Part shown: piece after piece, positions 1-8,368 of the stretch
How the letters are laid out: each line of letters starts with the position of its first letter
Numbering within the stretch: the first letter of the stretch is position 1
Made by a program: the position numbers and the translations under genes
DNA from: Sphingobacterium paludis
GTDB lineage: Bacteria; Bacteroidota; Bacteroidia; Sphingobacteriales; Sphingobacteriaceae
Assembly: GCF_004364125.1 (NCBI RefSeq)
Contig: NZ_SNZV01000003.1
Span: forward strand, 248,001 to 312,000
DNA length: 64,000 bases
Reading direction: 5' to 3'
The notes under the pieces: model-generated
What the model was told of the DNA's origin: nothing
What the model saw: only the letters and a program-made list of their open reading frames with translations
The model's database searches: none

Positions 1-2622
1 GACACTGGCGATGATAAGACCATCGGTAAGATCAGCAAGGATGAACTAAAAAACGGGCTATTCATTGATGGCGCTGAACTTGATCCCATAAAAGGTGGAG
101 GCACATCAGCAGCCGCTACGGTTATTGCTCCTGGTCCTGCCGGGCAGATGCGAAAACGTGAAGCATCGCCGGGATGGTATTCAGTGAACGGTAGCGCAAT
201 TGAGGCGGCAAAGGGTAAACGTTGGGTCTGGGGATGGAGCGGAACCGCATGGGCGCTGTACGATATGGGCGATCTTCCCAAAACGCCTGCCGTGAATAGT
301 CTTACATCAACTTCTACGGAAGATGCGCTGTCAGCGAATCAGGGTCGTGTGCTTGATGGCAAGATCGCTACTGCTATGGAGTCTATCCCCGATGTAGAAC
401 CATTGGAAACAGAAGTCGAAGCAATCAGTCTTAAAGTGAATGGCGTTCCCGATCAATTTGAGGAGTACAAGTCGCAGGTAGTACAAGGATCTTACTTTGG
501 TTCACGCGGAAATCTTTTACCAACTCCTGCATCCGGCAATATCCTTTCTGATGATTCCAGAGCAGGATATGTGCTATTGCAGGGATTAGCTGCCGGTACA
601 AGGATCCGCATTGCCAGTAAGACGGAAAACATAGGATCGACCAGTCGGCCGCTCTATGCCTTTACCAACGCTTCTAATCAGATACGAGCTGTAGATGTTT
701 CAGAACAAATGGATAAGGATACCTATAACGCACCGATAGATGTGATATGGCCAGATAATGCGGAAGCTGTCAGGATGTATATCAATGTGCGGATGGCAGG
801 TGGGTGGAGTAACCCAGATTCCCGTTTTTCTGTCAAGCGAATGATTCCTTCGGGCGATAAGGGCATGGCGCACGTAGTGGAGGAACACAGCGAGCGGCTA
901 GATCTTGTAGAAACCGAAATTGATGTGTTGCAGGGCGAACTTGGGAACACAGATATTTCTGCGAAAACAATCAAGCCGTCATCTCCACTACTGAGCAGCT
1001 ACAGCAGTGAGAACTTTGCAGCGGCCAAGTTTTATGCGCGCCGTTTCGGGGTGGAATTATTGCGGATGCAGATCGCTGGCGCAAAGAACATCTATCTAGC
1101 CAGTGATGGAACTGATAGCAATAATGGACTAACCGAAGCCACGGCGGTACGGACTATCACAAGAGCGGCTGCACTTATGGCTAGCGGTGATGCTTTGCTT
1201 GTAAAACGTGGATCGATTATCGAAGAATACGGCATCATTCAGAACAAAAATAACATTTTGATCAGTGTCTATGGCTCTGGTGCAAATCCTCTGTTCAACA
1301 ACCTCGTCACTATTCCGTCAGGCAGTATTGAAAAGGTTGCCGGCTATAACAATATCTACCGTTTCCAGCGATCATACGACGCATGTGTGAAAGACCGCGG
1401 CATGGCAGTGGTATTCGTAGACGGTGTCCGTTGTGGCAGGGATATCCAAAATTATATGAACCTAACCGAAGCGCAAGCAATGCCATATCTGGAAGCGAAT
1501 CCGGGCAATGCCGCGTGGTTCTCCCAAAGATATAGTACGGGATGGCCAGCCGGGAACTACTATATGTATTTCTCTTTGGCAGACGCTCCATCCAACCACA
1601 AGATCGAAAGCGTGAACAAATGGAGTTCCATTTTGGAAATTTCGAACTGCAAAAACGTAGACATCCGTCATATCGATCAGCGTGGAAGCGGTTTTCGGGA
1701 CGGCGTTGCCTACGGTTCTACCGAAAACGTATACTGCGAGGATTGCGGGTTTTTGGACCATGCCTGGCATGGTATCGTGTACAACGATATTGCTTTCCAC
1801 GATTGCCGTATAATTTCTAAAAGTGGTGCTGTGGGGTATCAATATCACTGGTTGTCCAATTCTTTACGTCATCCGGATCTGATCATTTCCAAACCGACGG
1901 TTATAAGTGGCAACAATATGGGTGCGGCCTTTAATGGTCACGAAACTAAGCTTGAGCAGGTCAATCCATTCCAAAACTTGGTTGTCGAAAACGCCTACGT
2001 TGAGGGTGTGGATGTTGTAGCCCGTAGCGGCATTGTGGAAAAGACGTCCTACAATAAGATTGCTGTGAAAGACATCAATTCCATTTGTGGTGGCGTGTCC
2101 GACAGGGATGCTGTATTGAGCAATTTTTACGGTACCTTAAAAAGATCGGTCTCGATCAACGAATCTTCCATCATTGCTCCCTACATTCAGCCAGGACGAA
2201 CATTGACGATCCGCGATTCCATTCTTGTGGTAGAGGATCTTTTTGGAAGACCTTCGATCATGCATACTACAAGTAACCTCGCTACGGGTAAGCTTGTCCT
2301 GGAGAATGTGGTGATCCTGATCAAATCCACTGCCGCAAGTATTGTAGCGCCATTGTTCCGCAACACTTCGATCAATGCTGCTGGGTTCGAATTTCGCAAT
2401 GTCATCTTTGTAGCTGATAAAACGGCCGCATTCAACCATTCGGCCACAACTTTTGCAGATGCTAAGTTTGAAAATTGCGTATTCATCAATACGCCGCTTT
2501 CGGGCATCAATCTTCCGGCAGGAAACGAGGTTTACACCAATTACAATGAAATCAAAAAAGTTAAGTACCAAAGCCGCCTGAGTTATGTTCAGAATGGAGC
2601 AATAAAGACGGTGGCGGTTTAA
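1..2622 (+). CDS. Phage tail fibre / tailspike with beta-helix domain (5' partial)
   Basis: The frame is open from base 1, so the gene starts upstream; 873 residues are visible. A stalk-like segment near visible residue 109 (ALSANQGRVLDGKI) is the kind seen in tail fibres. It is followed by a probable carbohydrate-binding beta-sandwich (about residues 170-280), then from about residue 360 a long region of short beta-strands and Asn/Gly turns beginning NIYLASDGTDSNNGLTEA, typical of right-handed parallel beta-helix tailspikes of the pectate-lyase fold. Likely role: adsorption to, or cleavage of, a surface polysaccharide. An ATG at 148 is internal. The endolysin gene follows after 11 bp. Confidence 0.85.
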   Translation, partial: DTGDDKTIGKISKDELKNGLFIDGAELDPIKGGGTSAAATVIAPGPAGQMRKREASPGWYSVNGSAIEAAKGKRWVWGWSGTAWALYDMGDLPKTPAVNSLTSTSTEDALSANQGRVLDGKIATAMESIPDVEPLETEVEAISLKVNGVPDQFEEYKSQVVQGSYFGSRGNLLPTPASGNILSDDSRAGYVLLQGLAAGTRIRIASKTENIGSTSRPLYAFTNASNQIRAVDVSEQMDKDTYNAPIDVIWPDNAEAVRMYINVRMAGGWSNPDSRFSVKRMIPSGDKGMAHVVEEHSERLDLVETEIDVLQGELGNTDISAKTIKPSSPLLSSYSSENFAAAKFYARRFGVELLRMQIAGAKNIYLASDGTDSNNGLTEATAVRTITRAAALMASGDALLVKRGSIIEEYGIIQNKNNILISVYGSGANPLFNNLVTIPSGSIEKVAGYNNIYRFQRSYDACVKDRGMAVVFVDGVRCGRDIQNYMNLTEAQAMPYLEANPGNAAWFSQRYSTGWPAGNYYMYFSLADAPSNHKIESVNKWSSILEISNCKNVDIRHIDQRGSGFRDGVAYGSTENVYCEDCGFLDHAWHGIVYNDIAFHDCRIISKSGAVGYQYHWLSNSLRHPDLIISKPTVISGNNMGAAFNGHETKLEQVNPFQNLVVENAYVEGVDVVARSGIVEKTSYNKIAVKDINSICGGVSDRDAVLSNFYGTLKRSVSINESSIIAPYIQPGRTLTIRDSILVVEDLFGRPSIMHTTSNLATGKLVLENVVILIKSTAASIVAPLFRNTSINAAGFEFRNVIFVADKTAAFNHSATTFADAKFENCVFINTPLSGINLPAGNEVYTNYNEIKKVKYQSRLSYVQNGAIKTVAV

Positions 2623-2633
2623 ATTAATGTAAA

Positions 2634-3182
2634 ATGAGAAAGATCTATTTAATAGCAGGGCATCACAATGCCGATCCGGGAGCCATAGGAAATGGCTTTC
2701 GGGAAAACGCCTTGAACATTGAGCTTCGGGGCCTCATTCACGCAGCCATCAAAAGGCATGATAAGTCGGTCGTCGTTATTTTGGATGATGATCGCGATAC
2801 GCTCGCTCAGGTGATTGCCAAGGTTAAGCAAACTGTTACTACCAATGATATACTTTTGGATATTCATTTCAACAGCTTCATTCAGCCGAAAGCTTCGGGA
2901 GCTGAAGTATTGGTTGCCAATAACGCACGTGGCTTATCATTGGATATCGCCAAGGAACTGTCAGCCCTTACCGCTTTAACATTACAGATTCCTAACCGTG
3001 GAGTTAAAACGGAATCTCAATCTGCTCGTGGTAAGCTCGGTATTCTACACACGGCAGCATCATCGGCCCTCCTTGAAGTTGGCTTCATCAGCAATCCCAC
3101 AGATATGGCCAACTACCAGCAGTGGAAAGAAAAGCTTGCAGACGGGATTGCAAAGATTTTGGTGAAACGAGCACAAAGTTAA
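2634..3182 (+). CDS. Phage endolysin, N-acetylmuramoyl-L-alanine amidase (Amidase_3)
   Basis: A 182-residue single-domain zinc amidase that would cut the MurNAc-L-Ala bond of peptidoglycan. Visible motifs fit Amidase_3: AGHH at the start (zinc ligand H10), RENALN (E24), DIHFNS (H78) and the catalytic glutamate in LLEVGFISN (E148). There is no signal peptide or binding domain, so export would need a holin; three membrane-protein genes follow within 1.3 kb, which supports a lysis cassette. The start has no Shine-Dalgarno sequence, as is usual in this lineage. Confidence 0.93.
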   Translation: MRKIYLIAGHHNADPGAIGNGFRENALNIELRGLIHAAIKRHDKSVVVILDDDRDTLAQVIAKVKQTVTTNDILLDIHFNSFIQPKASGAEVLVANNARGLSLDIAKELSALTALTLQIPNRGVKTESQSARGKLGILHTAASSALLEVGFISNPTDMANYQQWKEKLADGIAKILVKRAQS

Positions 3183-3192
3183 TATTACCGGT

Positions 3193-3453
3193 ATGCGTAA
3201 AATAAAACAAACACTCATAAAATACCAGCCGGAGCTTACAGGGCTAAACCTGATCGTATGCGCGGTGCTTAGCATTTTGCTAGGTGCCGGGCTATACCGG
3301 CAAACAAAGGCATTAGACAATCAAGGCACGATCATCCAAAAGCAGGATAGCACAATCTACTTTCAGGAATCAATGATGGATCGTGACCACAAAGCGGACA
3401 GCGTAGCTAACAGCCTCTTGGCGCAATTGGACAGTATTAACAGCATTAAATAA
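3193..3453 (+). CDS. Small single-span membrane protein of the lysis cassette
   Basis: 86 residues: basic N-terminus, one hydrophobic helix at about residues 17-35 (LNLIVCAVLSILLGAGLY), then a polar, probably helical tail. It lies 10 bp after the endolysin and 1 bp before the next gene, so it is almost certainly co-transcribed with them. A holin or inner-membrane spanin-like role is inferred from position only; no family is recognised. Confidence 0.7.
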   Translation: MRKIKQTLIKYQPELTGLNLIVCAVLSILLGAGLYRQTKALDNQGTIIQKQDSTIYFQESMMDRDHKADSVANSLLAQLDSINSIK

Positions 3454-3454
3454 A

Positions 3455-3751
3455 ATGGAAAAAGCGAAAGACCTGACTAATAGGGGGCAGTTCTACAGTT
3501 GGGCGCTTACAGGTCTTTCTGCCGCTATAGCTACAATAACCACCACTTTCTATTTCGATGCCAAGAAGCAGCGTGACGATGCCGTTGAGCGTGTGAATAT
3601 GATGACAGATAGGATATGGGAAAAGGAGTACACGATACAGGAGCTTGAGCAGGAAGCAAGAAGTAAGGACAATCTAATAAGGTATGCCGATAGCACGCTA
3701 CGTGATAACACCGAAGCGGATGCTAAGAAGATACTTGACAAAAAAAGATGA
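3455..3751 (+). CDS. Small membrane protein with coiled coil, lysis cassette
   Basis: 98 residues: one hydrophobic segment near residues 14-31 (YSWALTGLSAAIATITTTF), then a charged heptad-like helix to the C-terminus (KKQRDDAVERVNMMTDRIWEKEY...). One transmembrane helix plus a long coiled coil resembles inner-membrane spanins, but sequence identity to any known spanin is not claimed. The stop at 3749-3751 is one base before the next start. Confidence 0.7.
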   Translation: MEKAKDLTNRGQFYSWALTGLSAAIATITTTFYFDAKKQRDDAVERVNMMTDRIWEKEYTIQELEQEARSKDNLIRYADSTLRDNTEADAKKILDKKR

Positions 3752-3752
3752 T

Positions 3753-4472
3753 ATGTTAAAAAACATAATAATAGCTTTATTGGCGTTCATAGTGATCGCC
3801 TTTATGCTCAACTCATTTTTCGGACTTTTCACAGGTAGTAAGAATGACATGATAGCGAAGGAAACTCTTAATCCCCAAACGGATAGCATACCGCTCAGCC
3901 GTGTTAAAACGCCAACGGGTGCGAATATCGTGACCTACCAGCCGCGTGAGGGAATTTTGCCCGAAAACCATATTACTGGCGCGTACAAAACCTATGTGCA
4001 GGATACCCTAGCGCCAGCGCTTAAAATGAAAGCATCGGACATAAGCGATCCTAATGGCCGGATTAAAGAGTTGGTACAGGTGAATGCTTCAGTATCAGGG
4101 CAGCTTAATGCTGCACTTACTGAGATCGATTCATTAAAGCGGATGGTAACCTACTTTCAGGGACGTTATTTTTCGGCCAGCGTACGCAAAGATACTACGG
4201 GGCTGGCAACTTTAGTTTACAACTACAACGCAAAGTTAGATTTAGTCACAGAGCAACGTAGAGCATTTTTTAAGGATTACTTGGTAACGCACATATCTTC
4301 ACCTGATACCAATATGGTGATCAATCATGTCGAGCACTTCCGTAGGGTTACGCCAATAAAGCCAAGGCGGTTTGGGGTAGGTATTCAGGCTGGATGGCAT
4401 TACGCACCGTCAGTAAAGGCTTTTACGCCGACGGTAGGGGTTGGGATAAGTTATAACCTTTTTAATTTTTAG
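3753..4472 (+). CDS. Membrane-anchored protein resembling DUF6808, putative lysis protein
   Basis: 239 residues from the ATG at 3753. An in-frame start at 3684 is possible but would overlap the preceding gene by 68 bp, so 3753 is preferred. N-terminal membrane helix (about residues 4-26), a helical middle with coiled-coil character, and a C-terminus (RRFGVGIQAGWHY ... GVGISYNLFNF) ending in aromatic beta-strand-like sequence. The layout recalls DUF6808 proteins of Bacteroides phages, here recognised by pattern only. A spanin-like link between inner and outer membrane is a hypothesis. Confidence 0.65.
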   Translation: MLKNIIIALLAFIVIAFMLNSFFGLFTGSKNDMIAKETLNPQTDSIPLSRVKTPTGANIVTYQPREGILPENHITGAYKTYVQDTLAPALKMKASDISDPNGRIKELVQVNASVSGQLNAALTEIDSLKRMVTYFQGRYFSASVRKDTTGLATLVYNYNAKLDLVTEQRRAFFKDYLVTHISSPDTNMVINHVEHFRRVTPIKPRRFGVGIQAGWHYAPSVKAFTPTVGVGISYNLFNF

Positions 4473-4502
4473 ATGATTAAAAAGACAGCCCTAATATGCA
4501 AG

Positions 4503-4898
4503 TTATTTTTCCGAATTTCCGTTGAATATATCCTTTAGAACGATATACATAATTCCCAAAATATTTGCGGTGGTTGTCGTAAGAAGTGCTATTAACACAG
4601 AGTCAGACAAACACAATTCCCTATTGTTAATCAGTAATACCATTGCTACGAAAATTAGCCACACCGAAACGACGGTGACGGCCCATTTTGCTAATCGCGT
4701 CCTAAGTTTAGTATTGTTTCGGTATCTTTTAAATCGTTCTTTTTGTGTATCAGCTTCGTAATCGTCTCCATCCTCAAATATTTTTTCTTCTTCGTTAGAC
4801 TTTCCATCTGAGGTTACAGATGGTGACGTCTCAGGCTTAATTTTTCCTAAAGATTCAATAAGCTTACTGAAGGCAGGATTGGATTTATTGGTTGACAT
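4503..4898 (-). CDS. Two-helix membrane protein, candidate Panacea-paired toxin
   Basis: 131 residues: an acidic, probably disordered N-terminus, a basic stretch (KERFKRYRNNTKLRTRLAKW), and two membrane helices at about residues 72-91 and 99-122. The second contains LTTTTANILGIMYIV, a pattern seen in many small phage and defence-associated membrane proteins. Its first 14 bp overlap the end of the upstream Panacea gene on the same strand, implying translational coupling. Panacea antitoxins are known to pair with varied toxins, some membrane-acting; the toxin role here is inferred from this pairing. Confidence 0.65.
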   Translation of the reverse strand: MSTNKSNPAFSKLIESLGKIKPETSPSVTSDGKSNEEEKIFEDGDDYEADTQKERFKRYRNNTKLRTRLAKWAVTVVSVWLIFVAMVLLINNRELCLSDSVLIALLTTTTANILGIMYIVLKDIFNGNSEK

Positions 4899-5352
4899 CG
4901 CCCGCAGCCAATTGTCTATAATGACGTTCTATCTCCTGATGGTCCATTTGCAAAGACACCTTGTTGTGATTTTTCACATCATTCCAAGCTTTAAACCATG
5001 GAGTTCCAGGCATGTGAGTTTTTGCACTTAATTGGGTTCCGGTATATGATCCGTAAACCGACCAAATTCTATCTAAAAAACTATCGGTAGTTTCATCACC
5101 TGTGGTATATTCAGCGTTATTTATCCACATTATTGGCGCATTTCTAAAGGCCTTAAATTCTTTATAAATAGTCGGTATTACGGGACCGTATTTCCAAGCC
5201 TCCGGGTTTTCCTGGAACAACTTACTTCCCGTCAGACCTAAATACCAGCCGTAAGCAATATAAACAAGTTTGATCAGCTTCATAGGCGTAATAGAACCAG
5301 TGCTCCCATACCTAGCTAAGAAAAATTCAGCTATTTGCTTCGCGTTGTACAT
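4885..5352 (-). CDS. Panacea-domain (DUF4065 / SocA-like) putative antitoxin
   Basis: 155 residues from the ATG at 5352. An upstream in-frame start at 5385 would add 11 residues and is less likely, because MYNAKQIAEFFL is the natural Panacea N-terminus. Diagnostic pattern: TPMKLIKLVYIAYGWYL, then EAWKYGPVIPTIYKEFK. The domain is known as the antitoxin of PanAT systems and in the proteolysis adaptor SocA. It is the upstream gene of a two-gene operon with a membrane protein and is transcribed against the lysis block, as expected for a self-standing accessory module. Confidence 0.85.
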   Translation of the reverse strand: MYNAKQIAEFFLARYGSTGSITPMKLIKLVYIAYGWYLGLTGSKLFQENPEAWKYGPVIPTIYKEFKAFRNAPIMWINNAEYTTGDETTDSFLDRIWSVYGSYTGTQLSAKTHMPGTPWFKAWNDVKNHNKVSLQMDHQEIERHYRQLAAGDVNQ

Positions 5353-5538
5353 ATGCTTAATAATTGCTTTTGTACAAATTAACAAATAAAGTGAAATCTT
5401 TAAAGGATTTATCGAATTTTAACATTCATATTAAACTTCTCCACATTATACCATTCTATTGGAACCATTGATTCGACATGTATCAATTTAAACACAGTTG
5501 AGAAGTGAGTTTTGATACATTGAAATTGGATAAAGGTT

Positions 5539-5570
5539 GCTTCCAAAACTTCATCAACCCTCAAATAAGC
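5539..5570. repeat. 32-bp degenerate copy of the 3' end of the DUF6965 gene
   Basis: Bases 5539-5570 match 6388-6419, the last codons and flank of the DUF6965-like gene, over 32 bp with one single-base deletion and one single-base insertion. No reading frame is preserved around it, so it looks like the remnant of a second copy. The rest of the gap 5353-5713 holds AT-rich sequence and the promoter at 5687; I see no other gene in it. Confidence 0.75.
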
Positions 5571-5686
5571 CTGTCAAAAGCACTCCGCAGTGAACTCCCT
5601 CTGTGACCACAACGATATATATATTTTAACGATTGACATAAATCAACAATTACTGAAAACCTTAATCCAGTAAAATCATAAAGCCT

Positions 5687-5694
5687 TACTTTTG
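5687..5694 (+). promoter_or_regulatory. Bacteroidota -7 element TACTTTTG for the 5714 gene
   Basis: The octamer matches the TAnnTTTG consensus and lies 19 bp before the start codon at 5714. No convincing TTTG -33 box is seen 18-23 bp upstream. Confidence 0.5.
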
Positions 5695-5713
5695 CACGAC
5701 CAAATCAAAAGTT

Positions 5714-5965
5714 ATGAAACAACATCTACAGTTGACAATTTCCGGTAAAGATGGTACGCAATCTTGGTATACGGCCGAGGTGACAAAAGGCACCGAGTTC
5801 CTATCTGTCCTGTTAACTGGCTACCAAGGATTCGAAGAGAAGTTTCTAGTCAGAAAAGAGGATGATAGATATAAGGTTATCGCGCTCGATAAACAAACTA
5901 TTATGGAGCCAAAAGGAGAACTTCATCAGAAGCTTGAGACTATTGGCAGAAGGTTTCTATCATAA
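5714..5965 (+). CDS. Hypothetical 83-residue phage protein
   Basis: A small, soluble protein with alternating beta-strand and helix character, no Cys and no recognisable motif. It stands alone, with its own -7 box upstream and a 12-bp-arm hairpin 20 bp downstream, so it seems a monocistronic accessory gene. No function is proposed. Confidence 0.6.
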   Translation: MKQHLQLTISGKDGTQSWYTAEVTKGTEFLSVLLTGYQGFEEKFLVRKEDDRYKVIALDKQTIMEPKGELHQKLETIGRRFLS

Positions 5966-5985
5966 TATTAGTCATAAAATAAAGA

Positions 5986-6011
5986 ATCCCCTCGTCAGTT
6001 GACGAAGGGAT
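5986..6011. terminator. Hairpin after the 5714 gene
   Basis: Inverted repeat ATCCCCTCGTCA / TGACGAAGGGAT (12-bp arms, one G-U) begins 20 bp after the stop codon. There is no clear T-run, so termination is inferred from position. Confidence 0.5.
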
Positions 6012-6377
6012 CATCAGCTTAGTGCTCCCCGGAAAAATTTCATAAACATTTTAAAAGTCAACTGGAATTTTAGATTAATATTCCATTTTCATAGCAGCGT
6101 GTAAATGCAGTGGAAAATTAATATATAATAATTATTAAAGCAAGAATTTTTGAGTAATTCGTGGATGATTTATCGAGCATCAATAATAATGTGGAGAAAA
6201 TACTTGAGAAGCTTATTTTAGTAAAGTTTGTAACATAATAACTCTCCATGTTTCCATGGAGAGTCTGCTTATGAAATTATACCCATGGGGTGGGCGATTC
6301 TTACAAACCTAAACAAATTTCAGTGACATCATACGAATTACTCATGTATTTTTTTTGGATACTTACAAAGAATATCA
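6012..6377. other. AT-rich gap without a gene
   Basis: About 370 bp between convergent genes. Apart from the hairpin at 6241-6264 I find no frame of credible length and no clear promoter. Confidence 0.5.
6241..6264. terminator. Perfect hairpin between convergent genes
   Basis: ACTCTCCATG and CATGGAGAGT form perfect 10-bp arms around TTTC. It sits between the rightward gene ending at 5965 and the leftward gene ending at 6378, so it could serve either; the flanks are not T-rich. Confidence 0.5.
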
Positions 6378-6581
6378 TCAATGCACTGCTTCCCAAAACT
6401 TCATCAACCTCAAATAAGCAGGGCATCTATCCAGCGGCTTTTTGTCTGACCATTGATCAACCATTATAAATTGGGTATGGAGAAATTGCACTGGATCTTC
6501 TACTATTTGGTCAGGGCTGATCTGGATAGGGGGCGTGAAGGTCTTGCCTTCGAAGAATGCTTTAAGCTCTGGGATTGTCAT
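6378..6581 (-). CDS. Small DUF6965-like phage protein
   Basis: 67 residues starting MTIPELKAFFEGKTF and ending YLRLMKFWEAVH. This fits the general pattern of the DUF6965 family (ELK-FFEGK near the start, a helix with FL.. and a final LxxLxxF helix), a small family of unknown function in Bacteroidota and their phages. The 3' end is duplicated as a 32-bp remnant at 5539. Confidence 0.6.
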   Translation of the reverse strand: MTIPELKAFFEGKTFTPPIQISPDQIVEDPVQFLHTQFIMVDQWSDKKPLDRCPAYLRLMKFWEAVH

Positions 6582-6661
6582 GCGCGAAGGTAGGGAAAAC
6601 GCAAACTAATATTCGCAAAAATTACAGCGCTTTTCTAGCGTGATCATATTATTTAGAATGG

Positions 6662-6877
6662 CTATTTCGAAATTAGGTTATCGTCCATAAATACAACCTG
6701 CTTATCAAGGTAACACATAATCACTTCATGTTTTACGCCTGTAGTTCGTTCCAATACGGCCGCAGATAACACTGCGTGTTCTTGTTCCGTATATGCAAGC
6801 AACCTTCCGTCGTTCATGTTTTTTACAACATAGCAAACTTTGTTCATCGTCACTTTATCTTTAGCAATATAGTTCAT
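6662..6877 (-). CDS. Hypothetical 71-residue protein
   Basis: A small protein with beta-strand-rich sequence (KVCYVVKNMNDGRLLAYTEQEHAVLSAAVLE), no membrane helix and no known motif. It is in the same orientation as its neighbours 6378 and 7162 but separated by 80 and 284 bp gaps. The function is not recognised. Confidence 0.5.
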   Translation of the reverse strand: MNYIAKDKVTMNKVCYVVKNMNDGRLLAYTEQEHAVLSAAVLERTTGVKHEVIMCYLDKQVVFMDDNLISK

Positions 6878-7052
6878 GGCAAATTTTAGATAGGCACGAA
6901 TTTACTAGCTTATAGTTCATTTCCGATGATATTTTATCTGAAAATATGAATCATAATGGTAGTTGAGAATTATTCTACATCTCAAAATTCAGGTAATACT
7001 ACGATTATCTAATACTAATGGGAAATATTGGCTAGGTTACAGTTTTATGGAA

Positions 7053-7077
7053 ATCCCCCGTCCATGGGACAGGGGAT
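7053..7077. terminator. Hairpin downstream of the leftward gene at 7162
   Basis: ATCCCCCGTCC / GGACAGGGGAT arms (11 bp, one mismatch) around ATG. It lies 85 bp past the stop of the 7162 gene. The arms resemble the hairpin at 5986, suggesting a shared terminator type in this block. Confidence 0.45.
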
Positions 7078-7161
7078 CTACAAAAAAACATCGAAATTAT
7101 AATATAACCATTAGTTTGGTTAACAACGCTCGCATGAAAGAGTTTTGAAATAATATCATCT

Positions 7162-7620
7162 TTACCCTCCCTTAATTTTCCCCTCTCTGATCCACCGAAA
7201 ATACTTTTCTATTCTTTCACAGGTGAGTGCTTCGCAGCGATTGTGCTCGCTGTACGCTAGCTCCATAGTCATGTCGCTCAACTTGATCGAACCTTTGTGA
7301 TACCTATTTACCAAAACGTGCCACGAGCTTCCCCCGGCAGCGAAGCTTACATCGACGACCTGCCGTTCGCCTTTGTAGTAGAACATTTCTGTACAGTTCT
7401 TGTCAAAACGGAGTATCAGCGCATCCAAACAAGCCTCACGGACATCGTCGGCAAGGTTCCCGTAGGCGTGTTCCCACTTCCCCATAGTGTTTCGAAATAT
7501 ATAGATTGATACTCCATTTTTATCATATAGCGTATAGTCGGAAGAGCCTATGGATCTGTGCATTTCTTTCACTCTCGCGAATATCACCTTATCTCGTACA
7601 TGTATTTCTAGCGGTTTCAT
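7162..7620 (-). CDS. Hypothetical 152-residue phage accessory protein
   Basis: A soluble mixed alpha/beta protein. Visible features are a beta-rich first half (DYTLYDKNGVSIYIFRN), a helix with DDVREACLDALILRFD, and a C-terminal helix EALTCERIEKYFRWIREGK that could be a small helical domain. No family is recognised. It is followed by a hairpin at 7053 and preceded by the SRAP gene in the same direction after 54 bp. Confidence 0.55.
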   Translation of the reverse strand: MKPLEIHVRDKVIFARVKEMHRSIGSSDYTLYDKNGVSIYIFRNTMGKWEHAYGNLADDVREACLDALILRFDKNCTEMFYYKGERQVVDVSFAAGGSSWHVLVNRYHKGSIKLSDMTMELAYSEHNRCEALTCERIEKYFRWIREGKIKGG

Positions 7621-7674
7621 AAAACAAAATTGCTAAGTATTTTAGTATTTATGAAAGCTAAATTTTGCTAAAAA

Positions 7675-8346
7675 TTAGATCGGATCTGCAATAGTGGGTA
7701 TGTTTGTTTCGATTCCTCGAGCAGAGGTCACGCGGAAAGTCTTATGTGCTTTTAGTTCGCCATCATAGGGAACGATCAGCTGCTCTATCTCTTCACGGCC
7801 ATCGGCAAGTAGCCAATTGTGCCGTTTATCCTGGGGAATGATCAGCGGCATTCGGTTACCGATATTATGGATGTCGGCCATGAACTCATTAGCTTCCGTA
7901 GTGAGTATAGCGAATGTGTCGTAATCCTGCCAATGGTTCCATACAATGCCCAGTGTGAAGATTGGCGATTCAGGATCACTCACATAGTACGTCTCATCGT
8001 TCTTTTTCCCGTTAGTGGAATGCGGCTCAAAGAATCCTGTGACGTAGAGCAGCCCACGGTGCTGGCCGATAGATCGCTTATATGTTGCCTTTTCAAATAT
8101 CTCTTCGCCTACTGCATTTAGCGTATTGGCATACTTATCTGCTTCCTGTTCGCTTTTAACCCAATACGGCAAAAATTTCCATCTGGCCGGAACTATACTG
8201 TCAATATCGTTGTTCAGTGTAACCGGCAGGATCGGGCGGGAAAAGCCGCTAACGTGATATATAGTATCAAACTGATAATGAACGTTAGCGTCCTTTATTA
8301 CAGTCTTTAATGTTTCCGTTGACGGAGTAGATGTATGATAGCACAT
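7675..8346 (-). CDS. SRAP / HMCES-YedK family protein (abasic-site crosslinker)
   Basis: 223 residues. The SRAP family uses Cys2, exposed after Met removal, to form a covalent link with abasic sites in single-stranded DNA. Visible: MCYHTS (C2), the asparagine/glutamate motif NAVGEE (N77, E81; usual form NARAE), GFFEPH (E107; usual GFYEW) and IHNIGNRMPLII (H160; usual HxRMP). All active-site positions are therefore present, although the H-R-M-P motif carries an extra loop. In a prophage it may protect replication intermediates or counter base-excision defence; that is inference. Confidence 0.88.
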   Translation of the reverse strand: MCYHTSTPSTETLKTVIKDANVHYQFDTIYHVSGFSRPILPVTLNNDIDSIVPARWKFLPYWVKSEQEADKYANTLNAVGEEIFEKATYKRSIGQHRGLLYVTGFFEPHSTNGKKNDETYYVSDPESPIFTLGIVWNHWQDYDTFAILTTEANEFMADIHNIGNRMPLIIPQDKRHNWLLADGREEIEQLIVPYDGELKAHKTFRVTSARGIETNIPTIADPI

Positions 8347-8368
8347 ATTCGTAAATATCGTATATTAG

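Noticed and set aside
723..974. Minus-strand frames inside the tail-fibre gene
   Set aside because: Antisense shadows of a long, well-formed coding region with no regulatory signals.
6963..7148. Rightward 61-codon frame
   Set aside because: Odd composition, contains the 7053 hairpin, no promoter or overlap with a gene set; judged chance.
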